DNA of 64,000 nucleotides from Thiomicrorhabdus sp963677355 (lineage in GTDB: Bacteria; Pseudomonadota; Gammaproteobacteria; Thiomicrospirales; Thiomicrospiraceae). Location: contig CAXXXQ010000002.1 of the NCBI GenBank assembly GCA_963677355.2, positions 868,001 through 932,000 of the forward strand, read 5' to 3'. A model generated the notes under the pieces. The model searched no databases. It was not told where the DNA came from and saw only the letters and a program-made list of their open reading frames with translations. This document shows, piece after piece, positions 36,028-46,066 of this stretch (positions are counted from its first letter, which is position 1; every line of letters starts with the position of its first letter). A program made the position numbers and the translations under genes.

Positions 36028-38151
36028 TTACTGGCTATTATGACTAATAGACAGGGAGTTCTCAAGGCTTTTTATCGCCAATTCCATTTTTCTTACAATT
36101 TCTGTGGTTTCTTGTTCTCTGGATTGAGTAAGATCACACTCCCCAGTTTGCACTTTTTCTAGCTGTTTACATAAACCGACTAGACCGTTAAGCTGAAACA
36201 ACATGACATTGCCTTTCATGTAATGCGCCAACTTTTTAATTTCAACTGCTTCTCCGTTTTTATTCAGAGCCGCTAATTTCTCAAGTGATTGAGTCATCTC
36301 TTCTATAAAAGGCAACACCAAATGGTGAAACGCTTCCGGTATATCGGTAACCACAGGTTGATAGTCATCTATATGCGGGTTCGACTCAGCTTTTTCAAGT
36401 CCGCTATCTTTTTCAGATGCTTTTTCTTGGGTTCCTCCCCCCTTAGAAAGCCCGTGCAAACCTTGGTGACGGTAATCTTTTTTCAGCAACTTAATAATCT
36501 GGCTTTTATTGACCGGCTTCACCAACCATTCGTCAAAGGCGCCCGACTTAAGAAGCTGGTCGACATTATCGAAACCGGACGAATCGCCACCGGCGGTAAT
36601 AGCAAAAACCCCTTTCAAATCTGAATGCAAACCTTCGATAAATTCTTTATGTAGCGCTTTTGCCACTTCGACACCATCCATTTTCGGCATTTGGATATCA
36701 AGCAATACATAATCAAACGGCTCTTCTTGTAGTTTTTGCCACGCGACTCTGCCATCCGCAGCCTCTACAACCTGACAATCCAAATCATCTAAATAACCTG
36801 CCAAAACCATTCTGTTGATTTCCGCATCATCTGCAACCAAAACTTTATAAGATTTGCTCTTAATGCGATCCAGATGACTTGTTTCAGCAAGTACAGCATG
36901 ATCCCCGTCGGCATTCGACTCTTCCGCCCAAGCAAACTTATCCGAAGTCAGATCGACTTCTCTTTGTCTACTCGCTTCAGCTTCTTCAATATTCAGGTTC
37001 AAGGTAAATTGAAACTGGGTTCCGACATCTTTTTGCGAAAAGATGTGAATCTCCCCCCCCATCAGCTCAACCAGCTGCTTAACCACAAACAAACCTAAAC
37101 CGGCTCCAAGATACTGCTGTTTACGACTTCGATCTCCCGAATCCACCTGAGCAAAAGGTTCGAAAACTTCATGCAAACGTTCCTCGGGGATCCCTTCTCC
37201 CGAATCACTAATGGTAAAACGGTACAATCCGGTTTCGACTTCCTTAACCTCTAGGTTAACCCCGCCAAACTGAGTGAATTTGATGCCGTTGATAATCAAA
37301 TTAATCAATATCTGGGTCAAACGTACCGAATCCACCATCACCGAATTGTGGTCGGTCAACTGCACGACAGATAGATTCAACCCCTTGTCGTTGGCGATCG
37401 ATTTCGTTAACAGTTTAACGTTTTCCAGAATTTCTTTGAGCTCAACCCTGCTCGGATGTAACTTGACGCCGTCGTATTCGGTTTGAGTATAGGTCAAAAT
37501 ATCATTGACCAAATAGGTGGACTGTTCAGCGGTCATGCTGATGGTCTTTAGCATGGAATCGATTTCAGGAGAGTTGTCGAATGAATTACGCAACCTTTTC
37601 ACCAGACTACTGATACCGAGCAACGGGGAACGCAATTCATGGCTCAACAGCGCTAAAAAGCGTGACTGTTTGGCATAGGACTCTTTCATGACCTTGTTCT
37701 GCTGCTCAAGCAATTCCTGGCGTTCGTATACCTGAGAAACGGAAAGTCGTCCTTGAGCGTCGACAATTTCACGTTCCAGCTCGACCATTTCGGTAATATC
37801 GATACAAGTCACCAGAATCAACGGAACACCCTGTTCGTGAATCACCTGCATCTGATTTTGATAAGAACGTTTACCGCGAACCGTTTCAAAGCTGGCAACA
37901 AAACGTAAAAACCGGTTCGCATTCTGTTGCGAAGCTTGTTTCAGTGCCTCGTCTATCTTTAAACTCAACAAAGTGGTCGTGTAAATCCCCATGATATCTT
38001 GTAAAGAACTTACCTCTCTTCCCAGCTCATCCCGAAAAGCCTCGGAGACAGCAACCTGCTCACCTGCGTCCTGCTGCTGGTACGTCCACCACAGATTTTC
38101 CCGGTACATATTTTCAGCGATCAACTGATGTCTATCATTAGATGCGACCAT
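36028..38151 (-). CDS. Soluble hybrid histidine kinase with receiver and HPt domains
   Basis: This 707-residue kinase has no transmembrane segment. A divergent PAS-like region (about 10-125) leads through a coiled coil into HisKA with the H-box FLALLSHELRSP (His171). HATPase motifs follow (NLIINGIKFT, DSGEGIPEE, GAGLGLFVVK). Next come a receiver domain with DYVLLDIQMP (about 440-560) and a C-terminal HPt-like domain with AHYMKGN (about 615-700). Phosphate probably flows His-Asp-His-Asp to the NarL-type regulator encoded just downstream. The input is presumably cytoplasmic. Confidence 0.92.
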   Translation of the reverse strand: MVASNDRHQLIAENMYRENLWWTYQQQDAGEQVAVSEAFRDELGREVSSLQDIMGIYTTTLLSLKIDEALKQASQQNANRFLRFVASFETVRGKRSYQNQMQVIHEQGVPLILVTCIDITEMVELEREIVDAQGRLSVSQVYERQELLEQQNKVMKESYAKQSRFLALLSHELRSPLLGISSLVKRLRNSFDNSPEIDSMLKTISMTAEQSTYLVNDILTYTQTEYDGVKLHPSRVELKEILENVKLLTKSIANDKGLNLSVVQLTDHNSVMVDSVRLTQILINLIINGIKFTQFGGVNLEVKEVETGLYRFTISDSGEGIPEERLHEVFEPFAQVDSGDRSRKQQYLGAGLGLFVVKQLVELMGGEIHIFSQKDVGTQFQFTLNLNIEEAEASRQREVDLTSDKFAWAEESNADGDHAVLAETSHLDRIKSKSYKVLVADDAEINRMVLAGYLDDLDCQVVEAADGRVAWQKLQEEPFDYVLLDIQMPKMDGVEVAKALHKEFIEGLHSDLKGVFAITAGGDSSGFDNVDQLLKSGAFDEWLVKPVNKSQIIKLLKKDYRHQGLHGLSKGGGTQEKASEKDSGLEKAESNPHIDDYQPVVTDIPEAFHHLVLPFIEEMTQSLEKLAALNKNGEAVEIKKLAHYMKGNVMLFQLNGLVGLCKQLEKVQTGECDLTQSREQETTEIVRKMELAIKSLENSLSISHNSQ

Positions 38152-38313
38152 AAATAATATGCCTTAAATCATGCCCTATATTTTTACTGGTAAAGTGCGT
38201 AAAATACTCAAATCTTTTATTTTGCTGCTGAGCACCTGTTATTTAACCACGAATTCGGGTTTTCAGTACTCCAACTCGCTAAATTTACAGCCAAATCATA
38301 AGTTAAATAGAAA

Positions 38314-39717
38314 ATGCCACAGACAATCACTGCAAATCAAACACGTACCGTCAAAGACAGCATGGGCAGTCTTGAGGTACCGGTTGACGCGCTTTACGGC
38401 GCACAGACTCAACGAGCCATCAACAACTTCCCGATCAGCGGCATTCCGATGCCGAAAGCCTTTATTCAAGCGCTTTGCTATGTCAAATTTGCTTGTTCGG
38501 ACAGCAACCGCGAACTCGGCTTATTAACTGAAGAAAAAGCGGATGCCATCCAGACGGCGGCTAAAGAAGTGATTCAAGGCAAATACCACGAACAGTTCCC
38601 GATCGATATTTTTCAGACCGGTTCCGGAACCAGTACCAATATGAACGCCAATGAAGTATTGGCGACCTTAGCTAAACAATTAACCGGCATTGAAGTTCAC
38701 CCGAACGACGATATCAACATGAGTCAAAGCTCGAACGACGTCATTCCGACTGCAATTCATGTCGCAGCAGCCATCGCTTTGGAGGAGACCTTACTGCCGG
38801 CGCTACAACACCTGGTAGAAACGATCGAAGATCGCGAAAAAGAGCTAAAAAATGTTGTCAAAACCGGCCGTACCCATTTAATGGACGCTATGCCGGTCAA
38901 ATTGAGTCAGGAGCTCGGTGCTTGGAAAGCGCAGATCAATGACAACATTAAACGTCTGCGCGATACGCAAAAACGCATTCAGATGCTGCCGCAAGGCGGT
39001 ACCGCGGTAGGCACCGGTGTGAATGCCGATCCGGAATTCGGACGTCTGGTTTCAGCCAATCTGGCAACCATCACGGCTATTCACTTTGAACCGATGGAAA
39101 ACCTGTTCATCGGTTTAAGCTCACAAGATACCGCTTTGGAATTGAGTGGCCAGTTAAATGTTCTTGCTGCCAGCATCATGAAAATCGCTAATGATCTGCG
39201 TTGGATGAACTCTGGGCCGCTTGCCGGTCTAGGAGAGATTCAACTTCCAGCTCTGCAACCAGGCAGCTCAATCATGCCGGGTAAAGTTAATCCGGTTATC
39301 CCGGAAGCCGCCTGTATGGTTGCCGCGCAAATCATGGGGAATCACACCGCCATTACCGTCGGTGCCCAGTCAGGAAACTTCCAACTGAATGTCATGCTGC
39401 CGATGATTGCGCACAACTTATTACAAAGCATTGAAATTGCCGCCTCGACCTCGATCCAGCTTGCAGATTTAGCCATAAAAGGTTTTACTGTAAATACAAA
39501 TCACATCCAAAAAGCATTGGATGTTAACCCGATCTTAGTCACCGCTTTGAATACCGTGGTAGGTTATGAAAAAGGCGCAGCCATCGCAAAAGAGGCATAC
39601 CGTTCCGGTCGTCCGGTTTTGGAGGTTGCATTGGAGATGACGGATCTGGATGAAGCGACACTAAAGCAATACCTAAACCCAGCACTATTAACCGAAGGCG
39701 GCAACCCTTCAATATAA
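38314..39717 (+). CDS. fumC: Fumarate hydratase, class II
   Basis: FumC hydrates fumarate to malate in the TCA cycle without an iron-sulfur cluster. The 467-residue protein has the superfamily signature GSSIMPGKVNPVIPEA, the TGSGTSTNMNANEV and SQSSNDVIPTA substrate motifs, and KTGRTHLMDA. A thioredoxin gene follows after 21 bases and is probably co-transcribed. Confidence 0.96.
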   Translation: MPQTITANQTRTVKDSMGSLEVPVDALYGAQTQRAINNFPISGIPMPKAFIQALCYVKFACSDSNRELGLLTEEKADAIQTAAKEVIQGKYHEQFPIDIFQTGSGTSTNMNANEVLATLAKQLTGIEVHPNDDINMSQSSNDVIPTAIHVAAAIALEETLLPALQHLVETIEDREKELKNVVKTGRTHLMDAMPVKLSQELGAWKAQINDNIKRLRDTQKRIQMLPQGGTAVGTGVNADPEFGRLVSANLATITAIHFEPMENLFIGLSSQDTALELSGQLNVLAASIMKIANDLRWMNSGPLAGLGEIQLPALQPGSSIMPGKVNPVIPEAACMVAAQIMGNHTAITVGAQSGNFQLNVMLPMIAHNLLQSIEIAASTSIQLADLAIKGFTVNTNHIQKALDVNPILVTALNTVVGYEKGAAIAKEAYRSGRPVLEVALEMTDLDEATLKQYLNPALLTEGGNPSI

Positions 39718-39738
39718 AGGAAATATAAAGGAATTCTC

Positions 39739-40113
39739 ATGGCAGTTATTAACCTGAAAACAGACCAGTTTGAAGACACTATCAACAACAATGACATCGT
39801 TATTTTTGACTTTTGGGCTGAGTGGTGTGGCCCATGTAAACAGTTCGGCCCTGTTTTCGAAGAAATTTCGGAAAAGTTCCCTGATATCGCTTTCTGTAAA
39901 GTCAATGTAGAAGAAGAACAAGAATTAGCCGGTATGTTCCAGGTTCGTTCCATTCCGACCTTAGTCTTCATGCGTGAAAAAATTGTTGTTTTCTCAAACC
40001 CGGGCGCTATCCCAGGCAGCGCACTGGAAGAAGGGATTGGTCAGTTGTTGGAACTGGACATGGCCAAAGTTCGCCAAGACTTGGAAGAAGCACAGCAAAA
40101 CCAGAATGCTTAA
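39739..40113 (+). CDS. Thioredoxin
   Basis: This 124-residue thioredoxin has the classical active site AEWCGPCKQF (C30 and C33), the conserved cis-proline region IPTLVFM, and a C-terminal extension of about 15 acidic, glutamine-rich residues. It reduces cytosolic disulfides. Its position 21 bases after fumC suggests a common transcript. A strong terminator follows. It is one of two thioredoxin-fold genes within 2 kb. Confidence 0.9.
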   Translation: MAVINLKTDQFEDTINNNDIVIFDFWAEWCGPCKQFGPVFEEISEKFPDIAFCKVNVEEEQELAGMFQVRSIPTLVFMREKIVVFSNPGAIPGSALEEGIGQLLELDMAKVRQDLEEAQQNQNA

Positions 40114-40160
40114 TCTTCCCGCTAGAGTGAACGACCGTTCTCTTTCAGCTTAAAACCTTG

Positions 40161-40189
40161 AAACAGCCTCTCTTTTAGAGGCTGTTTTT
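40161..40189 (+). terminator. Terminator after the fumC-thioredoxin pair
   Basis: An 11-bp perfect stem (40161-40171 with 40177-40187) with a 5-base loop is followed by a T tract. It marks the 3' end of the fumC operon and sits 42 bases before the next ATG. Confidence 0.9.
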
Positions 40190-40230
40190 ATTTGTACGGC
40201 AACCCTTTTTTAGCTCTGAGTAGATACGCT

Positions 40231-41094
40231 ATGAAGCAAACCCAATTACTCCCTCCAAGCAGCATCTTGATTACCGGCTGCTCAACCGGCATCGGCTACC
40301 ATTGCGCCATGCACCTCCAGCAACTTGGCTATCAGGTCATTGCCACCTGTCGGCAGCCTGAAGATGTCAAGCGCCTGCAAGAAGAAGGTTTGATTGCCTA
40401 CCAGCTGGACTTGGCAGATAGCAAATCCATTGATGCCGCGCTTGAGCAGATTCTTGAATTGACCGGCGGCAAACTTGATGCCCTATTCAATAACGGTGCT
40501 TTCGGCATCCCCGGAGCAGTTGAAGACCTGAGCCGAGAAGCGATGGCATATCAGTTTCAGACCAATGTCTTTGGTACTCAAGAATTGACCAATAAAGTGG
40601 TCAAGGTGATGCGCAAAAACGGCGGTGGAAAAGTGATTTATAACAGCTCAATACTCGGCTTTGCCGCCATGCAGTTCCGTGGTGCCTATAACGCCAGTAA
40701 GTTCGCCATTGAAGGTTTTGCCGATACTTTAAGGCTGGAGGTAAAAACCGATAATATTCAGATTAGTCTGATTGAACCCGGTCCAATCCTGTCAGACTTT
40801 AGAAAGAACGCCTATGAGCAGTTTAAACGCTGGATAGACAAAGAGAATAGCGCCCACAAGAAAAAATACCAAGCCATGATCAACCGCCTGGAAACGGTCG
40901 GTCCCAGTGCGCCGTTTACTTTAGGCCCCGAAGCCGTGACCGACTGCGTAGTCCACGCTTTACAAAGCAAACAGGCGAAAATACGCTACCGAGTCACGGT
41001 GCCAACCAAAGCATTTGCCCTATTGAAAAGGTTATTGCCGAATCGCTGGCTGGATCAGCTATTGATTAAAGCGGGGGGCGATGGCAAACGCTAA
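40231..41094 (+). CDS. Short-chain dehydrogenase/reductase
   Basis: This is a classical SDR of 287 residues from the chosen ATG; an upstream in-frame start would fall beside the terminator. The NAD(P) motif TGCSTGIG lies near the N-terminus, with the FNNGAFG strand and catalytic serine and tyrosine/lysine in NSS and YNASKFA. The segment after ELT resembles SDRs acting on steroids or long-chain substrates, but specificity is unknown. It is monocistronic. Confidence 0.87.
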   Translation: MKQTQLLPPSSILITGCSTGIGYHCAMHLQQLGYQVIATCRQPEDVKRLQEEGLIAYQLDLADSKSIDAALEQILELTGGKLDALFNNGAFGIPGAVEDLSREAMAYQFQTNVFGTQELTNKVVKVMRKNGGGKVIYNSSILGFAAMQFRGAYNASKFAIEGFADTLRLEVKTDNIQISLIEPGPILSDFRKNAYEQFKRWIDKENSAHKKKYQAMINRLETVGPSAPFTLGPEAVTDCVVHALQSKQAKIRYRVTVPTKAFALLKRLLPNRWLDQLLIKAGGDGKR

Positions 41095-41128
41095 ACTCTA
41101 ATTATAAGAGCCAACGTTAAGAATCCTT

Positions 41129-41464
41129 TCAGTCCTGTGAAAAGACCATGGAGTAAGGTCTTTCCAGATCCTGCATCACTTTTTGCAGACTGAAACTTCT
41201 CACCTCTTCAATGAACTTCTGGCCGGTAAAGAAGACTTGCAGAGTCGGCAAGGTAAAAATGCTATTCTGCGAACAGATATCAGTCACGACATGACAATCC
41301 ACGTAAACCAGTTTTACTTTAGGGTAATGCTCACCCATCAACTCGATCAACTTTGGCTTGATTGAATGGCAGACATTGCACTCTTTGCCACCGAATAGAA
41401 TCAACAATGCCTCTTCCGAGTGCTTCAATGCATCCAATTGACCCAAACTTTCAATATTTTCCAT
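41129..41464 (-). CDS. Thioredoxin-family protein
   Basis: This 111-residue thioredoxin-fold protein has an atypical active site GKECNVCHSI (C29 and C32) instead of WCGPC, and the cis-proline TLPTLQVF. CxxC sites of this sort occur in YbbN/TrxA-like housekeeping relatives whose partners are not known. There is no signal peptide, so it is cytosolic. It converges with the SDR gene with 34 bases between the stops. Confidence 0.8.
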   Translation of the reverse strand: MENIESLGQLDALKHSEEALLILFGGKECNVCHSIKPKLIELMGEHYPKVKLVYVDCHVVTDICSQNSIFTLPTLQVFFTGQKFIEEVRSFSLQKVMQDLERPYSMVFSQD

Positions 41465-41564
41465 CGTCTTTTCCGTACCTTAATAGATTATGATTAATAG
41501 CCACATAACCGCCCAATTTTACTTGATGCCAACCTGCCAAAACATGACTTCTCAACTAATAAAA

Positions 41565-42944
41565 TTAGCTTGCTGAGGTTGAACCCTTTTGCCCTCTATT
41601 TGATCCACGGTTTTGCCCGTTAGCCTTTGCCGGACGGCGCACTCGTCTCGGTTTACGCCTGGCCCCTCCCTCTTCATGGAAATGGCCTTTGCGGCTCTCT
41701 CCTGAACGCTGTCCGTCTTGGTGCTCGACTTTCGACTGACCTGGCTGTTTCGGCTTTTTGGGTTTCTTAGGTTTTTTCGGCTTTGTATGCAAACGAGATT
41801 GTTTCAGCGGATGTGCTGGGGTATAGCCGGGTATTTCCCGTCTATCCAAAACCTCACCAATCAAGTTTTCAATCGCAAATAGCAGCTTATCTTCATCGGA
41901 ACAGACTAATGAGACCGCTTCGCCGGTGGCACCGGCCCTTCCGGTTCGACCGATACGGTGCACATAATCCTCAGCTACATTGGGCAGGTCATAGTTCACC
42001 ACATGCGGTAATTGATCAATATCCAGACCGCGTGCCGCGATATCGGTCGCCACCAAAACGCGAATTGCACCGGACTTGAAATCGGCTAAGGCTCGCGTTC
42101 TGGCTCCCTGACTTTTATTACCGTGAATAGCTGCAGCTTCAATACCAATAGCGGCAAGCTGTTTGGTGATACGGTTCGCACCGTGTTTGGTTCGACTAAA
42201 GACCAGTACCTGTTGCCATTGATTGTCGATAATCAGATCAATCAACGCTTTGGTTTTATGACTCTTGTCCACCACATGAATCCACTGCTCGATTCTTCTC
42301 ACCGTGCTATTCGGAGGCGTTACCGAAATTTCAACCGGATTGCTGACCAAACCTTTTGCCAACTGACGAATCTCATCGGAAAACGTGGCTGAAAACAGCA
42401 AATTCTGGCGTTTTGCCGGTAGCAGTTTCATAATCCTTTTCAGATCATGGATAAACCCCATATCCAGCATACGGTCGGCTTCATCCAGCACTAAAACTTC
42501 CAATTGATCGAACTTAACCGCATTTTGTCCGTACAGATCCAACAAGCGCCCCGGGGTTGCTACCAACACATCAACGCCGCGACGTAAACGCATCATCTGC
42601 GGATTGATCTTCACTCCACCAAAGACGACATCCGAACGCAACGGCAGATGCTTGCTGTATTGAAATACGCTTTCTTGCACCTGTGCCGCCAACTCGCGTG
42701 TCGGCGTCAATACCAAAGCCCGAACCTGATTGCTTTTCGGGCGATCGCCGTCTTTCAAACGTTCCAATATAGGCAAAGTGAATCCGGCGGTTTTTCCGGT
42801 ACCGGTCTGGGCGGCAGCCATCACATCAGCCCCCTTGATAATAGCCGGAATGGCCTGTTCTTGAATTGGCGAAGGTTGTTTATAACCTAATTCGTCTATC
42901 GCCTTGAGAATAAACTCGGATAAGCCTAAGGAAGCAAAACTCAT
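41565..42944 (-). CDS. rhlE: DEAD-box RNA helicase, RhlE type
   Basis: This 459-residue helicase unwinds RNA duplexes in ribosome maturation or decay. Motifs are intact: Q motif, AAQTGTGKT, PTRELA, VLDEAD, SAT and HRIGRTGRAG. The C-terminus is a basic low-complexity tail of KKP repeats and arginine/glycine-rich sequence (about 375-459). The start MSFASLGLS matches RhlE proteins; an ATG four codons upstream (42956) is equally possible, as neither has a clear ribosome binding site. Confidence 0.93.
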   Translation of the reverse strand: MSFASLGLSEFILKAIDELGYKQPSPIQEQAIPAIIKGADVMAAAQTGTGKTAGFTLPILERLKDGDRPKSNQVRALVLTPTRELAAQVQESVFQYSKHLPLRSDVVFGGVKINPQMMRLRRGVDVLVATPGRLLDLYGQNAVKFDQLEVLVLDEADRMLDMGFIHDLKRIMKLLPAKRQNLLFSATFSDEIRQLAKGLVSNPVEISVTPPNSTVRRIEQWIHVVDKSHKTKALIDLIIDNQWQQVLVFSRTKHGANRITKQLAAIGIEAAAIHGNKSQGARTRALADFKSGAIRVLVATDIAARGLDIDQLPHVVNYDLPNVAEDYVHRIGRTGRAGATGEAVSLVCSDEDKLLFAIENLIGEVLDRREIPGYTPAHPLKQSRLHTKPKKPKKPKKPKQPGQSKVEHQDGQRSGESRKGHFHEEGGARRKPRRVRRPAKANGQNRGSNRGQKGSTSAS

Positions 42945-43209
42945 AAAAACACTCATAGCAGGATGGCAACGAAATGTAATGAGAGCTTACAGAAATTGCC
43001 AAAAATTGAATAGGCGCATAGCTTACCCGATTCAATACGGGATTACTATCAAATAAGCGATTGAGGCAATACGCTGGTTATCTATGACGGAATAGCTATG
43101 GCTTAATCAAAATCTCTGAACTTGGCTGGTCTGATTAAACCTTCAAAGCAATCGTGTATAGATTGGAATATGCTAGAATCCCGAACAGTAAGAATGAATT
43201 GGGGTTGAT

Positions 43210-43665
43210 ATGAAAATATGGGTAGATGCGGATGCTTGTCCGGCAGTCATCAAAGAAACCTTATTCAGAGCAGCCAATCGGGCAAAAATAGAAACCACAC
43301 TGGTTGCTAATCATGCCATGCGCATCCCGCCTTCTCCGTGGATCAATTTTCAACAGGTGCAATCCGGATTCGATGTCGCCGACAATAAGATCGTACAACA
43401 ACTGAATAGCGGAGATTTAGTCATCAGCAGTGATATCCCGCTGGCCGCGGAAGCGATTGAAAAAGGCGCGACCGTGATTAGTCCAAGAGGCGAACTCTAT
43501 ACGGAATCGAATATCCGTGCACGACTGAATATGCGTAACTTCATGGAAGAGCTAAGAAATAGCGGTGTCGATACCGGCGGCCCGAAAAGCCTCAGTCAGG
43601 CAGACCGTCAGGCATTTGCCAATCAACTGGATCGCATTCTGACCCGATATGAAATGAATCGCTAG
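43210..43665 (+). CDS. YaiI/YqxD-like UPF0178 protein
   Basis: This 151-residue protein of the UPF0178 (DUF188) family starts with the signature MKIWVDADACPAVIKE and contains the conserved SSDIPLAAEAI and GELYTESNI segments. The fold resembles a PIN-like nuclease, but the role is not established. It is followed after 32 bases by a VIT1-like transporter gene and is probably co-transcribed. Confidence 0.88.
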   Translation: MKIWVDADACPAVIKETLFRAANRAKIETTLVANHAMRIPPSPWINFQQVQSGFDVADNKIVQQLNSGDLVISSDIPLAAEAIEKGATVISPRGELYTESNIRARLNMRNFMEELRNSGVDTGGPKSLSQADRQAFANQLDRILTRYEMNR

Positions 43666-43697
43666 AATTTAATCAAAATGAACGCACGGGAACCGAT

Positions 43698-44450
43698 ATG
43701 AATTTAAGCCAACGCAGAAAACTTGAACAAGAGCACCGGCCCGATGCCATATCGAAAAGACTGGATCAACCGCCAAAGTCGCAAAACATCTCCGATGCGG
43801 TGTTAGGCGCGATCGACGGCTGCATCACCACCTTTGCAATAGTTGCCGGGGCGATCGGCGCAGGTTTTTCATCCTCGGTTGCATTAATCCTAGGCTTTGC
43901 CAATCTGTTTGCCGACGGATTCAGCATGGCAGTGAGTAACTACGAAGCCAATAAAGCGCAAACTGATTTTGCCGATAATATCCGCAAAACCGAAGAGGAG
44001 CACATCCGTCATATCCCAGAAGGAGAACGCGAAGAAATCAGGCAGATTTTTCGACGCAAGGGTTTTGAAGGCGAGATATTGGAAAAAATTGTCAGTACCA
44101 TTACCCACAATAAACCATTATGGGTGGAAACCATGATGCTTGAAGAGCATGGCATCCAAACCCAACAAACCTCGGCAGTCAAAGCGGCCTTAACCACCTT
44201 TGCTTCATTTGTCATGGTAGGTTCAGCGCCACTGATGCCGCTATTTATACCGTTTTTAACTCTCCATGAGCAATTTGCACTCAGTGCCATCATTGCCGCT
44301 GTTATTTTCTTCTTAGTCGGTATTTTAAAAAGCCTCGCCTTTGCCAAACCTATGTTGGCTTCAGGTATTAAAACCCTGCTAACCGGCGGTACCGCGGCGG
44401 CGCTGGCATTTCTGACCGGCTATATCCTTAGAGTGCAATTCGGAATCTGA
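43698..44450 (+). CDS. VIT1/CCC1-family metal transporter
   Basis: This 250-residue membrane protein of the VIT1/CCC1 iron and manganese transporter family opens with AVLGAIDGCITTFAIVAGAIGAG, the usual first-helix motif. It then has FADGFSMAVSNYEA and an acidic cytoplasmic segment rich in glutamate (about 95-140), where metal binds in plant VIT1. Three further helices follow (about 170-250). It likely moves Fe or Mn out of the cytosol. Confidence 0.87.
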   Translation: MNLSQRRKLEQEHRPDAISKRLDQPPKSQNISDAVLGAIDGCITTFAIVAGAIGAGFSSSVALILGFANLFADGFSMAVSNYEANKAQTDFADNIRKTEEEHIRHIPEGEREEIRQIFRRKGFEGEILEKIVSTITHNKPLWVETMMLEEHGIQTQQTSAVKAALTTFASFVMVGSAPLMPLFIPFLTLHEQFALSAIIAAVIFFLVGILKSLAFAKPMLASGIKTLLTGGTAAALAFLTGYILRVQFGI

Positions 44451-44464
44451 GGCTATCGCGGATA

Positions 44465-44487
44465 GTTGGAAGAAGATCTCTTCCAAC
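44465..44487. repeat. Perfect 9-bp inverted repeat between converging genes
   Basis: GTTGGAAGA and TCTTCCAAC surround a 5-base loop, just beyond the VIT1-like stop codon. It could act as a weak bidirectional stop without T runs. A short imperfect direct repeat (CCGATCTA twice, near 44488-44510) follows at once. Confidence 0.5.
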
Positions 44488-44518
44488 CGATCTAACAAAC
44501 CGATCTAGCAAAGCGATG

Positions 44519-46066
44519 CTACCAACTCACCACCCTTAAATGGGTATGACTTTTATATTGGTGGTGCTCCATTCGCTCCAGCACTTCACTTAAAATCGCA
44601 ACGGCTTCGGCAATATAAGGACCTTTATTGAGCATGACACACTCCGCCCGCTGAGACATGGCGGCATCACTGATTTCCGGCCGTGAAATCGTTCCTTTCT
44701 TCGCCAATGACTCCATTACCTGTGTCGCCCAAACCAGCGGAATATGTGCCGATTCGCACAATCGTAAAATTTCATCCTGAATTTCCGCCATGCGCACACT
44801 ACCCAATTCCACCGCCAGATCGCCACGGGCAATCATTACACCGATGGCAAGGTTATCCGCCATAGCTTGAGCTAAAATCGTCGGCAGGTTCTGCACCCCT
44901 TTTTCAGTTTCGATCTTTGCCAAAATAGGTAAATTGTCACAACCCAAAGCGGCCAATTTGTGCTGTAGGATAACGACATCCTTGTCCGACTCGGTAAAAG
45001 ACAGCCCGACCATATCCGCATGCCTAGCAACAAACGCTAAATCTTGAATATCTTTGTTGCTCAATGTCGGCAATTGCATATTGGTTTGCGGCAAATTTAT
45101 CCCTTTCTCTCTTTTCAGACGTGCACCTTTAGGGCCGACTTTAGTGACACTTAACAGCACGGCTCCGTCGGTTTTTTCCATAATTTCCGCACCGATTTTG
45201 CCGTCATCAAACCAAGCCATCTGCCCTACCTCAACCATATCGACTACATCCGGGCAGGTACAACTGACAATGACATTGACCTCCTTATTGAGTGTCAACC
45301 GATTAAGTTCACTGATATCCTGGGGCAACTTTTTACAGAGGATTACACTGTCTCCATTAATTAAACGCGGCGGTTTCAGATCACCCTTGTGCTTTTCACG
45401 TTTGGCCTTGCCGACCCACATCTCTCCGGTACGAATCTTATGCCCGGCCAAATCCATCAAAACCGGACAAGTTTTACCTTCTCGCTCTGCCACCGAACGG
45501 ATATTGCCGATCATTTGCAACCAAACACTCTCGTCATCGTGAGCACAATTAACGCGAGCGCAATTCATACCCGATTTAAACAAGTTTTCTACCAAACTCA
45601 AATCGGTCGCCGCTTCAGATGGCATAGTCACCATAATGTATTCAGAACGACCTTGCGGAGTCTCTCCAAACAGTTGTTTAGCTCTTTTCTGTAATTGTCG
45701 ATAACCGCCTTCATAATCGATGCAGAACGGTTCTTCTGCATCGGCTGGCGTACCGCCATTGACCGCTTTGGACAAAACATCGATCACACTATTTATATTG
45801 TTCATGACATGGGGTTCAACCCGCCCCAGAGAGGACAAACCGGCAGAAGCCAAGCTAGATTGCAGGTGATGAATCGGCTGGCGACGCATGGTCACATAGT
45901 TCCACATATTGAAAATACTCAACAAGTTGTCACGACTTGTTTCTGTAACATTCAGTTTGGCGATTTCGGATGAAGTGTCTGTTTCAATGGTGGTTTTTAA
46001 AGACTGTAATTCGGTCAAGATATGTTTAAGATCGGGGCAATTCTCTGACAGAACAGTATGTGGCAT
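44519..46066 (-). CDS. Pyruvate-kinase-like protein with extended N-terminus
   Basis: This 515-residue protein carries a pyruvate-kinase barrel (about 140-500). Recognisable pieces are FKSGMNCARVNCAHD, MDLAGHKIRTGEM, the catalytic-lysine segment LAKIETEKGV, MIARGDLAVELG and WATQVMES. It differs from a normal enzyme: about 130 N-terminal residues are unrelated to the family, the C-terminal regulatory domain is absent, and several core residues are altered (for example NCAH for NFSH and DLAGHKIR for DTKGPEIR). Function as a true pyruvate kinase is therefore unproven. Confidence 0.8.
   Translation of the reverse strand: MPHTVLSENCPDLKHILTELQSLKTTIETDTSSEIAKLNVTETSRDNLLSIFNMWNYVTMRRQPIHHLQSSLASAGLSSLGRVEPHVMNNINSVIDVLSKAVNGGTPADAEEPFCIDYEGGYRQLQKRAKQLFGETPQGRSEYIMVTMPSEAATDLSLVENLFKSGMNCARVNCAHDDESVWLQMIGNIRSVAEREGKTCPVLMDLAGHKIRTGEMWVGKAKREKHKGDLKPPRLINGDSVILCKKLPQDISELNRLTLNKEVNVIVSCTCPDVVDMVEVGQMAWFDDGKIGAEIMEKTDGAVLLSVTKVGPKGARLKREKGINLPQTNMQLPTLSNKDIQDLAFVARHADMVGLSFTESDKDVVILQHKLAALGCDNLPILAKIETEKGVQNLPTILAQAMADNLAIGVMIARGDLAVELGSVRMAEIQDEILRLCESAHIPLVWATQVMESLAKKGTISRPEISDAAMSQRAECVMLNKGPYIAEAVAILSEVLERMEHHQYKSHTHLRVVSW

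Noticed and set aside
43952..43978. TAAAGCGC-N11-GCCGATAA, another sigma-28-like match
   Set aside because: It lies inside the VIT1-like coding sequence and the -35 half is poor. The bases are explained by the coding frame. It may be chance, so it was not listed as a promoter.
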